NCBI GenBank assembly: GCA_964016985.1
Contig: OZ024826.1
Coordinates: 70,939,768 to 71,003,767, forward strand
Direction: 5' to 3'
Source of the DNA: Anodontia alba
Taxonomy: Eukaryota; Mollusca; Bivalvia; Lucinida; Lucinidae
Length of the DNA: 64,000 nucleotides
Made by a program: the position numbers and the translations under genes. Each line of letters starts with the position of its first letter. Positions within the stretch are counted from its first letter, which is position 1. Positions 45,332 to 54,870 of this stretch are shown here, one piece after another. The notes beneath the pieces are model-generated. The model ran no database searches. It saw only the letters and a list, made by a program, of their open reading frames with translations, and was not told the DNA's origin.

Positions 45332-45971
45332 TCAAAATGGGGAACCGATCTCTGTTCCCGGCACTGCGTGTGGGGGGCTGGAGGTCGCTCTCTGTGAGCT
45401 TACGTATTACCACCACTGGCTCAGTATCAGCGCCGAGATAAAGAATAGCATCTTTGATTGGCACACTGTGTTTGGCATACCCAAAGGGTACTATAACGTC
45501 TGTGAGCTGGACAAAGAGGCGTTCCGGCCTTTGGGCGCTGAACTCAGTTTGCATGCCCCAACCGGCCGCCTGCAGATTTCCTCAAAAAAACGTCTGGAGC
45601 TGGATCGCGGGCTGGCCGACCTCCTAGGGTTCTCTCGAGAGTTGTTTGAGCCCGGCCAGAGCCACATTGCAGACAAGCCTCACCATCTGTTCACCCATCG
45701 GGAGATCTGCCTGCATCTTGCCGAGGTCAGTACGTCGGAGAACCTCCACAACGGTCACCCCTCCACACTGCTGAAATCCATTCCCGTCGAGAACGAAAGG
45801 TGCGGGGGTGGCCGGACAGAGACATTCCCCGTCTTGCAGTACAAACCGCTGGCATCGGGGCCTCTTTCCCAGCTGACGCTCACGATATTAGACACGGGCG
45901 GCAGAAAGTTAGGTTTCGAATCTCCTCTCCTTACGTCGCAACGGGGCAGCAACACAAGGTTCGAAAGGTGA
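45315..45971 (+). CDS. Unknown protein of GC-rich island, upstream of membrane-like gene
   Basis: The frame is open from 45315 to TGA at 45969-45971 (about 218 codons) but has no ATG in its first part. The first usable start-like codon is GTG at 45468, yet the translation upstream (EVALCELTYYHHW and what follows) looks like genuine protein. A lost start, an upstream exon or a frameshift is likely. The predicted product alternates beta-strand-like hydrophobic patterns and ends with TLTILDTGGRKL. This is compatible with a beta-rich structural protein, but no family can be named from sequence alone. Confidence 0.45.
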   Translation, partial: VTLTDIQNGEPISVPGTACGGLEVALCELTYYHHWLSISAEIKNSIFDWHTVFGIPKGYYNVCELDKEAFRPLGAELSLHAPTGRLQISSKKRLELDRGLADLLGFSRELFEPGQSHIADKPHHLFTHREICLHLAEVSTSENLHNGHPSTLLKSIPVENERCGGGRTETFPVLQYKPLASGPLSQLTLTILDTGGRKLGFESPLLTSQRGSNTRFER

Positions 45972-46612
45972 CAAATGCCGGTACCCGGCTGTGTTCCTAC
46001 GTTCCTGAGACCAAAAACGTGGTCATTTCTGAGCAGTACACGCTGAAAATAAGTAATAGCCGGGAGGGGATTCTAAAAATGGTATCCGAGTTCTCTCCAG
46101 CGGGAATCATCGGCGCGGGAATACCTACATCAACAATCCTTCTCGAGGTGATCCTCGGAGACCCGCCCGACGGCTTCGTAGAAGTTTTGCCCGGCTTCAA
46201 GCTCAAGTGGACCAGCGCGCACACTCAAAAAGAACTTGGGGCCTTCATCAAAGTTCGGGAGCGACCTCTGGTGCGCTTTACCTTGGGGGGAATCCAGCAC
46301 GAAGCTGAGCACCGCTTTCTGGATATCAGCAAGATTCATGTTGGTCTGGTCGAGCTCAAAAGACTGAGGTTCACGCCCGCAGACCTCACCTCAGACCAAA
46401 GCTCGGTGATCCTCGGCCATTTGAACTTGTCCGACAGTGGCGATATTTTAGCACGATGGGACTTTACCCACCACTTGAGAGGACTGGAGACAATCACCGA
46501 CTTCAGCATGTGGCTGAGGTCAGGTCCCGCCTCAAAAAGGAACGGGACTTCCGAGCCTCACTGTACAAGAAATACCGGCGCAGGGCCAATGTCGAAGACA
46601 CACAGCGGCTAG
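45972..46612 (+). CDS. Unknown reading frame in GC-rich island
   Basis: This continues an open frame that overlaps the previous gene, which is in another frame. The specific part begins at about 45968 and has no ATG at its start; the first internal Met is near 46080. The product includes KISNSREGILKMV and a hydrophobic GIIGAGIPTSTILLEV segment. The opposite strand also has shorter frames here, so strand assignment is uncertain. The 3' part overlaps the beginning of the next gene in a different frame. Confidence 0.3.
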
Positions 46613-47060
46613 CGTAGGGTTGGCTGCTTCTGGCATTGGACTCTTGTCAACGATCATCGGGGTGCCTGTTGCCATTGGCTTACAGGCTGGAGCGATTGTG
46701 TGTGGGTTGCTGTGGGCCGGCGGAAAATTCATTGGTCGGAGGCTTGAAGTCAAAGCTAGGAAACATGACCAGATCTGTGTCTTAGCTGAGTCGAAGCTAA
46801 ACACAATCGCAGACCGCATTTCGGCCGCGCTGACCGACGATAAGATCTCCGAGGAGGAGTTTCGCCTGATTCTCTCTGAGGTCGACAAGTACAACCAAAT
46901 GAAGGCTGAGATACGCGGTGGGCGTCAGAAAGAAGGCGGTCTGGCCAAGAACGAAAAAAAGCAGCTCATGAACCTTATGAGAGACGAGGCGATGCTAACG
47001 GCCCGCACCAAGCTCTTGGAAGAGCTCCAAGCTGCTGGAAACAGTGGCACCTCTCGATAA
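46470..47060 (+). pseudogene. Unknown membrane/coiled-coil protein, frameshifted
   Basis: One frame (about 46490-46617) encodes a basic segment with SRLKKERDFRASLYKKYRRR and stops at TAG 46615-46617. The next frame continues to TAA at 47058-47060. It has a glycine-rich hydrophobic region (residues such as GIGLLSTIIGVPVAIGLQAG), then a charged helical region with DDKISEEEFRLILSEV. It reads as one protein of about 190 residues broken by one frameshift near 46615. A basic N-terminus, a hydrophobic hairpin and a helical C-terminus are visible. The function is unknown. Confidence 0.45.
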
Positions 47061-47554
47061 ATATATCTTGTTCGCGGGCTTAAAAAAAAGCACAGGCTGG
47101 TTAGGGCCCTTTGAGCAGCAGACAAGTTTATTAAGTGGAAGTGATCTCGCGGCGGGGTATACCTGCCCCTGGGCCGGCAGGGGTGGGGGCCGTCCCCAGG
47201 GGCTCTGGCTCTCACTATGCTCGCTTGGGGGTCTCAGGAAGAGCCGAAGCGCAGCCGCACGCCCGAGGAAGTCGTCTAGACGTACATACAAAATTGTTTG
47301 TCTACGTGGGAGCGTCTCGACGTAGCTGCCAATTTTTATCTCCATGGGAGCCCCTTTGGGGCCCAATCTGGGGGTGGCCCAGAATCCCCATTCCCTATAC
47401 TACTATCGGTGATGGATTCTTTTGTCTTACCTAGATCTCTATTTTATTGTTTGCCTTATCTCTCTGGACCACCTCTCTTGGCCTAAAATTTAAGCATTAT
47501 ATAGTACAAAGGGCACCAGGCAGGGGCATCCATGTCCCATGAACACTTTTCTCG
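47061..47554. other. GC-rich right part of island, no confident gene
   Basis: GC-rich sequence continues to about 47,390 and then grades into ordinary AT-rich DNA. A minus-strand frame with ATG at 47346 (MEIKIGSYVETL and onward) could be a small gene, but composition alone can open frames here. No terminal repeat matching the left edge (about 43611) was found, so the right border is uncertain (about 47.45-47.55 kb). Confidence 0.4.
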
Positions 47555-48217
47555 TATGACCAGTGGCCATTTTGTTTGGTTGCCGTGGTAAAACTTTATA
47601 GTAGGAAATTTGTAAACGACAGCTTGCACCAGCAGAGAAAGAAGACCCTGTTGTGCACCGGCAGGGAAAGAAGACCATGTTAAGCTTGTCTCTTTTCAGG
47701 TCTTGTAAAGAGTCATAGGATGTGTAGCATAGGTGGGAATACCTCTTCTCCCATCATCTCTTTACTTATTCAATGAAGATTAGTGTTTGGCAAGTCCCTG
47801 TGTTCTTGGGAAGATATAGATTATAAAAAGTTTGACTCTTGAGAGCAATGCACACACACACAAAGACAAAAATAGCTGAAGCGTCTAAAACTTACAATAT
47901 AATACTATGATTGAAGTAGCAAAAGCTTTAAGTAACAATACAAATTTTATTATGCTAGGGTTATCTTTTCCTGCCCCTGTGCTGTATACATGTATAAGAT
48001 CATGCTATTGTTAAACAAATCCTCTGAAACCACTTGGCCAATTTTTTCTCCAAATCTCACATCGATCTTTCTGTTGATATGGGATCAAGGGTTTGTTCAA
48101 ATGGTCATGCTTTTTGACTGTCATGCCCATATATGGTAAAAAAATAATAAGAAAAAACACATTCTTCTTCTTCAAAACCAAGAACTGCTCAAATGATGAT
48201 GGCGGGGTATTATCTTT

Positions 48218-48385
48218 TCATGTTTATATTTTACAATGTTTATATTTTACATTGTTTTTATTTTACAATGTTTATATTTTACAATGCTTTTATTTTACAA
48301 TGTTTATATTTTACAATGTTTTTATTTTACAATGTTTATATTTTACAACGTTTTTATTTTACAATGTTTATATTTTACATAGATT
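48218..48385 (+). repeat. 18-bp minisatellite
   Basis: About nine or ten copies of TTTATATTTTACAATG with alternating spacers (TTTTTATTTTACAATG). The plus-strand frames over it are simple translations of the repeat. Confidence 0.85.
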
Positions 48386-48935
48386 CCTGTAGGCAAAACT
48401 TTAAAATGTACTTGTCTGAAACTAGAAGTCCCAGGCCATTGATATTTGGTATGCAGCTTTATCTTGTGGACCTCTACCAAGATTGTTCAAATTATAGCCC
48501 TGGGGTACAAAACTGCCCCACCCCAGGGGTCAAGTGTTTTACATAGACTCAGATAGGGAAAACTATTCAAACGTCTTCCATTCAGAAACCACTGGACCAT
48601 TCAAAGCCAAATTTCATTTGGGTCCTAAATGAGTAAGGGGAACAGAAGTTTCTCCGCCGCATCTGGCCCTGAGGCTTGGTATGCAGCATTTGAGACATGG
48701 GCCCAATAAAGTTTGAAAAAATGATAACCTTGGGTTGATCTTGACCTTTTTTACATAATGGTCCATTTCTTTTACATAGACTCCTATAGGCAAAACTCTA
48801 AAAATCTTCTTGTCTGAAACTAGAAGGCCCGGGTTTTTGATATTTGATATGTAACTTCAGCCAATGGGCCTCTACCATGATTATTCAAATTATAGCCCTG
48901 GGATCAAAAATTGCCCTGCCCCTGGGCTCATTTTT

Positions 48936-50697
48936 AGCTCACCTATTGTGATCACTTTTCGTCCGTCCATCCGTGCGTCCGTCCGTTAACATTTTCAAAC
49001 GACTTCTCCTCTGAAGCCGCTGAGCCAATTTTGCTCAAATTTCATATGGAGCCTCCTTAGGGTGGGGGAACAAAAAATTGCTAAAATGGTCGCGGTCCGT
49101 TGGCTAAAATGGCCGCCACGCCCATATATGGTAAAAACCTTTAAAAATCTTCTCCTCCAGAACTGAGAATGCCTTGGAGCTGAACCTTTGCAGGAATCAT
49201 CGGGGACGGGAGGTCTACCAAAATTGCTAAAAGAATTGTCGTATGTTGACGTTTGACCTTTTTACGGCAAGGTCAAGTTTGCTTCCCTATGCATTTGTAT
49301 GGGAAGAACCTTTAAAAATCTTCTTCTCCAAAACCGAGCATGCCTTATGGCTGAATCTTTGCATATATCTTTGGGAACAGGAGGGCTACCAAAATTGCTA
49401 AAATAATGGTCGTACATTGACGTTTGACCTTTTTACGGTAAGGTCAATTTTGCTTCCTTATGCATTTGTATGGGAAAAATGTTCAGAATTTCAAACAACT
49501 TCTCCTCTGGAGCCTCTGGGCCAATTTTGCTCAAATTTCATATGGAGCCTCCTTAGATAGGGGGAACAAAAGATTGCTAAAATGGTCACGGTTCGTTGAC
49601 CAAGATGGCCACCATGCCCATATATGGTAAAGACCTTTAAAAATCTTCTTCTCTAGAACCGAGGATGCTTTGGGGCTGAATGTTTGCATAAATCATCGGG
49701 GACAGGGGGTCTACCAAAGTTGCTAAAATAATGGTCATACATTGACATTTGACCTTTTTACGACAAGGTCAAGTTTGCTTCCTTATGCATTTGTATGGGA
49801 AAAAACATTTAAAAATCTTATTCTCCAAAACCGAGGATGGCTTGTGGCTGAATCTTTGCATATATCATCTGGAAGTTGCTAAAATAATTGTCATACATTG
49901 ACATTTAACCTTTTTACGGCGAGGTCAAGTTTGCTTCTGTATGCATTTGTATGGGCCCCATACATTTGTATGGAAAAAATGTTGATAATTTCAAATGGCT
50001 TTTCCTCTGAAGCCTCTGGGCCAGTGTTGCTCAAATTTCATGCAGAGCCTCCGTGGGCAGGAGAATGAAAGATTGCTAAAATGGGTATGGTCCATTGATC
50101 AAAATGGCTGCCATGCCCATATATGGTAAAAACTTTTAAAAATCTTCTTCATAACCAAATAAGCCCTGGGTCCTAATCTGTGCACAAATTACGGGGGACA
50201 GGAGATCTACCAAAATTGCTAAAATGATGGTTCTGTGTTGACATTTGACCTTTTTACCTCCAAGGTCAAATTTGCTTCCCTATTTGTGTGGGCCATATAC
50301 ATTTATATTGAAAGTATCGAAGTGACTTGTAGTTCAACAGTAGTTAAAATTGTTCTGATTGGAAATCTAAGATGGCCATCATCTGGTTTATATTTATAAT
50401 ATTTCCCTGCCACTGTGCTGTTTACATGTATAAAATCATGATTCTTCAGAAACCACTTAGCCAATTTCCACCAAATTTCACATTGATCCTTCTGTTGAAA
50501 TGTAATTGATAGTTTATTCAAATGATCATGCTCCATTGACTTCAGGCCCATATATTCTTCTTCAAAACTAAGAACTGCTCAAATGATGGTATTTTCATTA
50601 GTTGCGATGATAGGATTGGAAAAATGTTGCATAACATCTGCATGTCTGCAGTGGCTATGTCACTCAGGTGAGCGAACCGTGGCCCGTGGGCCTCTTG
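48936..50697 (+). mobile_element. AGCTCACC-family element nested in the previous array
   Basis: It starts AGCTCACCTATTGTGATCAC (hairpin deleted), followed by CCGTCCATCCGTGCGTCCG. The core carries GCTCAAATTTCATATGGAGC, AAATTGCTAAAATGGTCGCG, CATATATGGTAAAAACCT and TTTTTACGGCAAGGTCAAGT. The tail ACTCAGGTGAGCGAACC, GTGGCCCGTGGGCC and TCTTG ends at 50697. Flanks GGGCTCATTTTT and TTTTTACATAGACTC restore the interrupted unit, so insertion was into a T-run. Confidence 0.75.
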
Positions 50698-51924
50698 TTT
50701 TTACATAGACTCGTATTGGGAAAAACTTTAAAAATCTTCTTGTCTGAAACTAGAAGGTCCAGGCCTTTGATATTTGGTATGTTATTTTATCTGATGGGCC
50801 TCTACCAGGATTGTTATAGATCTTGGGTCAAAAATGGCCCTGCACTGGGACTCATTGTTTTACATAGACTTACATAGGGAAACACTTCAAAAATCATCAT
50901 ATCTGATACTAGAAGTCCCAGGCCTTTGATATTGGGTATGTAGCTTCATCTAGTAGGCCTTTACCAAGATTTTACAAATTATAGCACTGGGGCAAAAAAT
51001 GGCCCTGCCCTGGGGGTCGCTTGTTTCACATACACATATAGGGAAACACTTTAAAAATCTACTTGTCTGATACTAGAAGGCCCAGGCCTTTGATATGTAG
51101 TATGTAGCTTCAGCTAGAGGCCTTTACCAGGATTGTTCAACTTATGGCCCTGGAGTCAAAATGGCTCAGTCCCAGAGGTCACTTGTCTTACATGTACTTT
51201 AAAAATCTTCTTGTGTGAAACTAGAAGGCCTAGGCCTTTGACATTTGGTACTTAGTTTTATCTAATGGACCTTTACCAAGATTGTTCACATTATAGCCCT
51301 GGGGTCAAAAATGGCCTACCCCAGGGGTCTCTTGTTCATGACTCATATGGGTAAAAACTTTATAAATCCTCTTATCTGAAACTAAAAGGCACAGGCTGTC
51401 ACTTTATCAAAGCCATATTTTATGTGAAGTTTCTGTTTTGCCAAATTAATTAAAGCTAAATTCCATACCAAGTTGCTGTAGGATACAGAGACCAAAGAGT
51501 TTTTCAAACTGTACTGGCTACCACACCCTCATGTTTCATTCTTACCATAAGAATGTTACCATAAGCTTGCTCAGAACAAATATTTCAGATGAGCTACAGG
51601 ACCATTGGTCCTCTGATTATAGTAGTTTCTTATGGAGCTTCCTTAGGTTGAGGGAAGGAAAGATGGCAAAATGCTATAATAGTCATAGCCTTTTGACCAA
51701 AATGACCATAATTCTATGTATAGTAAAATCCTTTAAAATCTTCCTCTCCAAAACCAAGAATGCTTTGGTGCTGACTCTTTGCATATAGCATGTGATCTGA
51801 GATGTACCTAAATTGTTAAACTTATAGTCCTAGGTTGACCTCAAACTTTTTTATCGTAAGGTCAGTTTTGCTTTCCAGTATATTCATATAGAGAAAATGT
51901 TGGAAAGTCAGTTCTCAACCTGTA

Positions 51925-52170
51925 TTAACCCTTAAAATGCCAAGAAAACCTGCATCTGAAAATGTCATCTGTTTATGTTGTCTGCTGAATATTCTTGCAA
52001 ACTTTTCAAACCTATTTTTTGCATACAGGCAAACAGTGTGGGCCCTGATCAGACTGCTCCTGGAGGAGCAGTCTGATCTTGGTCCACACTGTTTGCAAAA
52101 ATGACTTTTAAAATCACAAGCAGATGACAAAGCAGACGACAATTGTTGCGATTGGCAGTTTAAGGGTTAA
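51925..52170. mobile_element. Palindromic MITE
   Basis: Ends TTAACCCTTAAAATGCCAA and TTGGCAGTTTAAGGGTTAA form the inverted pair (246 bp). Inside, GCAAACAGTGTG pairs with CACACTGTTTGC and GATCAGACTGCTCC pairs with GGAGCAGTCTGATC, giving a strong hairpin. A partial copy of this inner palindrome occurs near 56300-56340. From 52171 to 52979 nothing is recognised. Confidence 0.8.
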
Positions 52171-52979
52171 AGCAGAAAATGCTACTATATTTGATCAAAA
52201 TGGCACAAGTCTTCAGCTACAAGCAAATTTTAGGAGTTGGCTGCACCTGCCCCTGCACTATGTATATGTATAAAATCATGAAAAAAAATGTTTAGAATTA
52301 GATTTGAAAGTGCCTTTAGCACAAACTACAAGGACAAAACCTTTCTGTTACTACCAAAATTTTGTCTAGAAGGTATTGTCCTCCTACCCCTGAGCTATGT
52401 ATAAGATCATGCAACAATCCATATAAAAATAGATAAACTACAATGATTAAATATTTGACAAATGGGCTTGTCTGCCTCTGCTCTTTGGCGGTATACATCT
52501 ATAGAGTTATGATGATAGCTATGCAAAATCAGTTGAAAGTTTTTTGGGTTTTTTTCTGGAACTTTTAAAAAATGGTCAAAGTGACTAGAGTTTTCTGTTA
52601 CTATTAAAATTGTGTCCCTCAGGTGTTGTCTGCCCCTACTTTTGGGTTATATACATGTATACAAGCTTGATAAAATCCACACAAAGTCAAAGCCAAAAGT
52701 GAAACTTGCAACAAATGATTGAAGTGGCAAAAGCTTAATGTAACAACAAAAAAATTGCCACCACTCTTGGGGTTTGTTTGCCCTTGTCCTGGGCATGAAT
52801 AAAATGATATAAATAATCAGTATAAATTCACATTTGAAAATGTTTTTTCCTGGAACTTGAAAAAGTGCTGAAAGTGACCAAACCTTTATATTATTTTATT
52901 TTATTTCCAGCAAAACAAGGATTATTTTGTGTGGCTTATATGATAAACAGTGCTTACAGAAAATATATTTTATGTGCAG

Positions 52980-53142
52980 GTCATGGGGAAGTAGTTTTGT
53001 TGCTGGAGCCAGTGGTAGCATGTTACAAGGACAGCCTGTGTGGCATGTGAGCTCTAGGGAGACTCTCTCTGTAGATACAGTGTACCAGCTCTTCAGTCAG
53101 AGTGCAGCAGACATCACTGGTGTTGCTATATGGGACAATACT
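52980..53142 (+). CDS. WD40-repeat-like protein, third visible exon
   Basis: A 163-nt exon candidate between the acceptor TATGTGCAG (ending 52979) and the strong donor GTAAGT at 53143. Its first base completes the codon left open by the exon ending 10631, giving an arginine followed by SWGSSFVAGASGSM, and it ends in phase 0. The combined reading NCVR-SWGSSFVAGASG fits a WD40 blade strand across the junction. Further on, DITGVAIWDNT resembles the closing strand of another blade. The frame runs into a stop soon after the donor. Later exons were not found with confidence. Confidence 0.6.
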
Positions 53143-53271
53143 GTAAGTGTTTGACCTTTTCTCGCTTAACAGATTGTTAAACAAGAGTCAAATATCCATA
53201 AATTAGTATTAAATAAGCTCAGATTGAATGAAAAAGAACACTGGTATCCCAAGGGATTTTATGGTCACAGA

Positions 53272-53581
53272 TGCCGGCCTCGGTGGCTCAGTTGGATGCG
53301 CCGTCCAACTGGAGACCAGGAGGTCGCGGGTTCAACTCCAGCCGAGGTCGGCAACATTCTTTCATGGAGATTGATCGTGAAATATTTTCTACGGTCATTC
53401 TCCCCCTTCCGCTGATTCAAGAAGGGCAGTTGTCAGTTTCTGGCGAAAGAATGCGCACAATACTGGTTAACAGCTTAGAGAACTAAGCCTGTCCAGTAAA
53501 TGTGTGGTTAGGTAAACTGACCGCACTCGACATGACCCCATTGGGTTGACTGGGCTGTAAAACCTCAACACAAACAAAATC
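53272..53581 (+). mobile_element. Full-length tRNA-derived SINE with target duplication
   Basis: The 5' tRNA-like part (53272-53352) has an A box (TGGCTCAGTTGG), a B box (GGGTTCAACTCC) and a foldable acceptor-like stem (GCCGGCCTCGG / CCGAGGTCGGC, one mismatch). The body CGGTCATTCTCCC, GAAGGGCAGTTGTCAGTTTC and CATGACCCCATTGGGTTGAC follows. The 3' tail is AACACAAACAAAATC. The 11-bp duplication ATGGTCACAGA lies at 53261-53271 and 53582-53592. It is a pol III-type SINE moved by a LINE. From 53593 to 54384 nothing else is recognised. Confidence 0.92.
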
Positions 53582-54384
53582 ATGGTCACAGAGTATAAGG
53601 TAGATAAGACATTTTAGGTAGCAGCCAGTAATTATGTAACTGACAACAGATGATTCACACGAAACATGTCAAGCCTAATCAGAAAAAATAATATAAAAGA
53701 AAAACATTTAATCTGCTGTCTCTTTCAGTTTTGCTTGGCACTTTTAAAGCTTTAGAGGAATAGCTATGATTTGTTTAGGACTTTGTGTTGTCTCTCTGAT
53801 GTAAAGCAGGCCAGTGTTATTGAGGCATTTACATGACAAGTTTTTCTCTTAGAAAAAAAGTGGCAAAAAAATTCATGCTCAACTGATAATTCAACCAGAT
53901 GTTTTATGGCTACTGCCCTCAACTCTCCTACACTAATGAGTCTGTTCACAACAGGTGGTATTACCAGATTTACCTGTGGAACTACTTTTCTCTGATAACA
54001 CTGTTTCCCTGCACTGCAAAATATAGTCTTAAAATCTTTTTTTTTTAACATAGGAAACCATTTAAAATTTGTAATTTGATTAATTTTTTATGCAGATGTA
54101 GATTTTGGTATCAGTTTTGAGCTTCTTCATTGCGTTTTATATTTAAGAATTTTGTGTGCAGGTTTCTAGTTAACTGTCTTATCAGTATTACTTAACTAAT
54201 TGCATAACAGAGCATCATTTTATTGGCAACTGGGCCGAGTTTTATGGTCTCAGTCATCAGAAACATATGAGAAAGCAATACCCCACTAACCAGACTTTGA
54301 TATAGTAATAGTCGGGTTAGTGGGGGTCAAATTCTCTAAGAGAAAAACATGGCATGATTCAAATTCTAGGTATTTAGATGAAAG

Positions 54385-54870
54385 GAGTGTGGTGGCTTAG
54401 TGGTTAATGGACTTGCCTCTGGTGCTAGAGGTCCCAGGTTTGATTCCTGCTTGGGCTGAGGAATTTTATGGGTCCAACAGAATTGTTTACCGATAATGTT
54501 AATGCAAAATGCGTGGATGTGAACCCTAAAACACTGTTGAGATGAACCCCAAAACATCGTTGAGACGAACCCAAATAATAACGTCATCATGCGATGTACT
54601 GGCAGTATTTTTAGAACAGGTAGATTGTACCTGCATTTGGGATATCGGTTATGCGCAAATAACCAATAAAGTGGGGAATCAGTAGGTGATTACTTTTTTC
54701 ACTTGGACACTTTCAACACATTGATAGATACACCAGGGGACTAAAAACAAAGCAGTAATTGCTAATATATATTTAATATGAACAATAGATAGGTTAACAA
54801 GACACACAAAACAATGAACACAAATATGACACATTTTCATCTATAATCGGTGCCATTTTCAACTACGGGA
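54385..54870 (+). mobile_element. Second SINE-like element with tRNA-like head
   Basis: The head has an A-box-like TGGCTTAGTGGTTAATGG and a B-box-like CAGGTTTGATTCC (about 54387-54445). The body (about 54520-54860) is shared with 56570-56945: GAGATGAACC, ACGTCATCATGCGA, TTTTTAGAACAGGTAGATTG, ATCGGTTATGCGCAAATAAC, ACACATTTTC. The head and body need not be one element. No flanking duplication was identified. From 54871 to 55940 nothing else is recognised. Confidence 0.55.

Larger units (their letters stand above)
40210..48199 (+). mobile_element. AGCTCACC-family element, type i core, with insertions, 3'-truncated
   Basis: The head hairpin 40210-40243 has GAGCAC paired with GTGCTC. The type i core runs 40330-40719 and 42290-43610. 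Material of the same kind as 17820-18540 resumes at about 47555 and runs to 48199 (GGTTGCC.TGGTAAAA, CAAAACCAAGAACTGCTCAA ATGATGAT). There it is cut off by a GGCGGGGTATTAT-headed element. It encloses a type ii element (40720-42289) and the GC-rich island. It is assumed, not proven, that both sides of the island belong to one element. Confidence 0.6.
48200..51420 (+). mobile_element. GGCGGGGTATTAT-headed tandem element, split by insertion
   Basis: It starts with GGCGGGGTATTAT, the same motif that bounds the element at 2185-3237. An 18-bp minisatellite follows. Then come units of roughly 155 bp with TTTTACATAGACTC, CTTGTCTGAAACTAGAAGGC, CCAGGCCTTTGATATTTGGT and AGCCCTGGGGTCAAAAATGG. The array runs 48380-48935 and 50698-51340 and is interrupted by an AGCTCACC element. 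From 51420 to 51924 no further structure is clear. Confidence 0.65.

Noticed and set aside
44804..45397. Plus-strand 197-codon frame in the GC-rich island
   Set aside because: It lies opposite the intact 386-residue minus frame, which has more protein-like composition. GC-rich DNA opens shadow frames easily.
48093..48546. Plus-strand frames rich in F, Y, L and N
   Set aside because: Simple translation of the TTTATATTTTACAATG minisatellite.
53272..53352. Functional tRNA gene
   Set aside because: The head folds and has A and B boxes, but it continues directly into a SINE body and is flanked by an 11-bp target duplication.
54385..54460. Functional tRNA gene
   Set aside because: A/B-box-like motifs are present, but a complete cloverleaf with a paired acceptor stem could not be built by eye.
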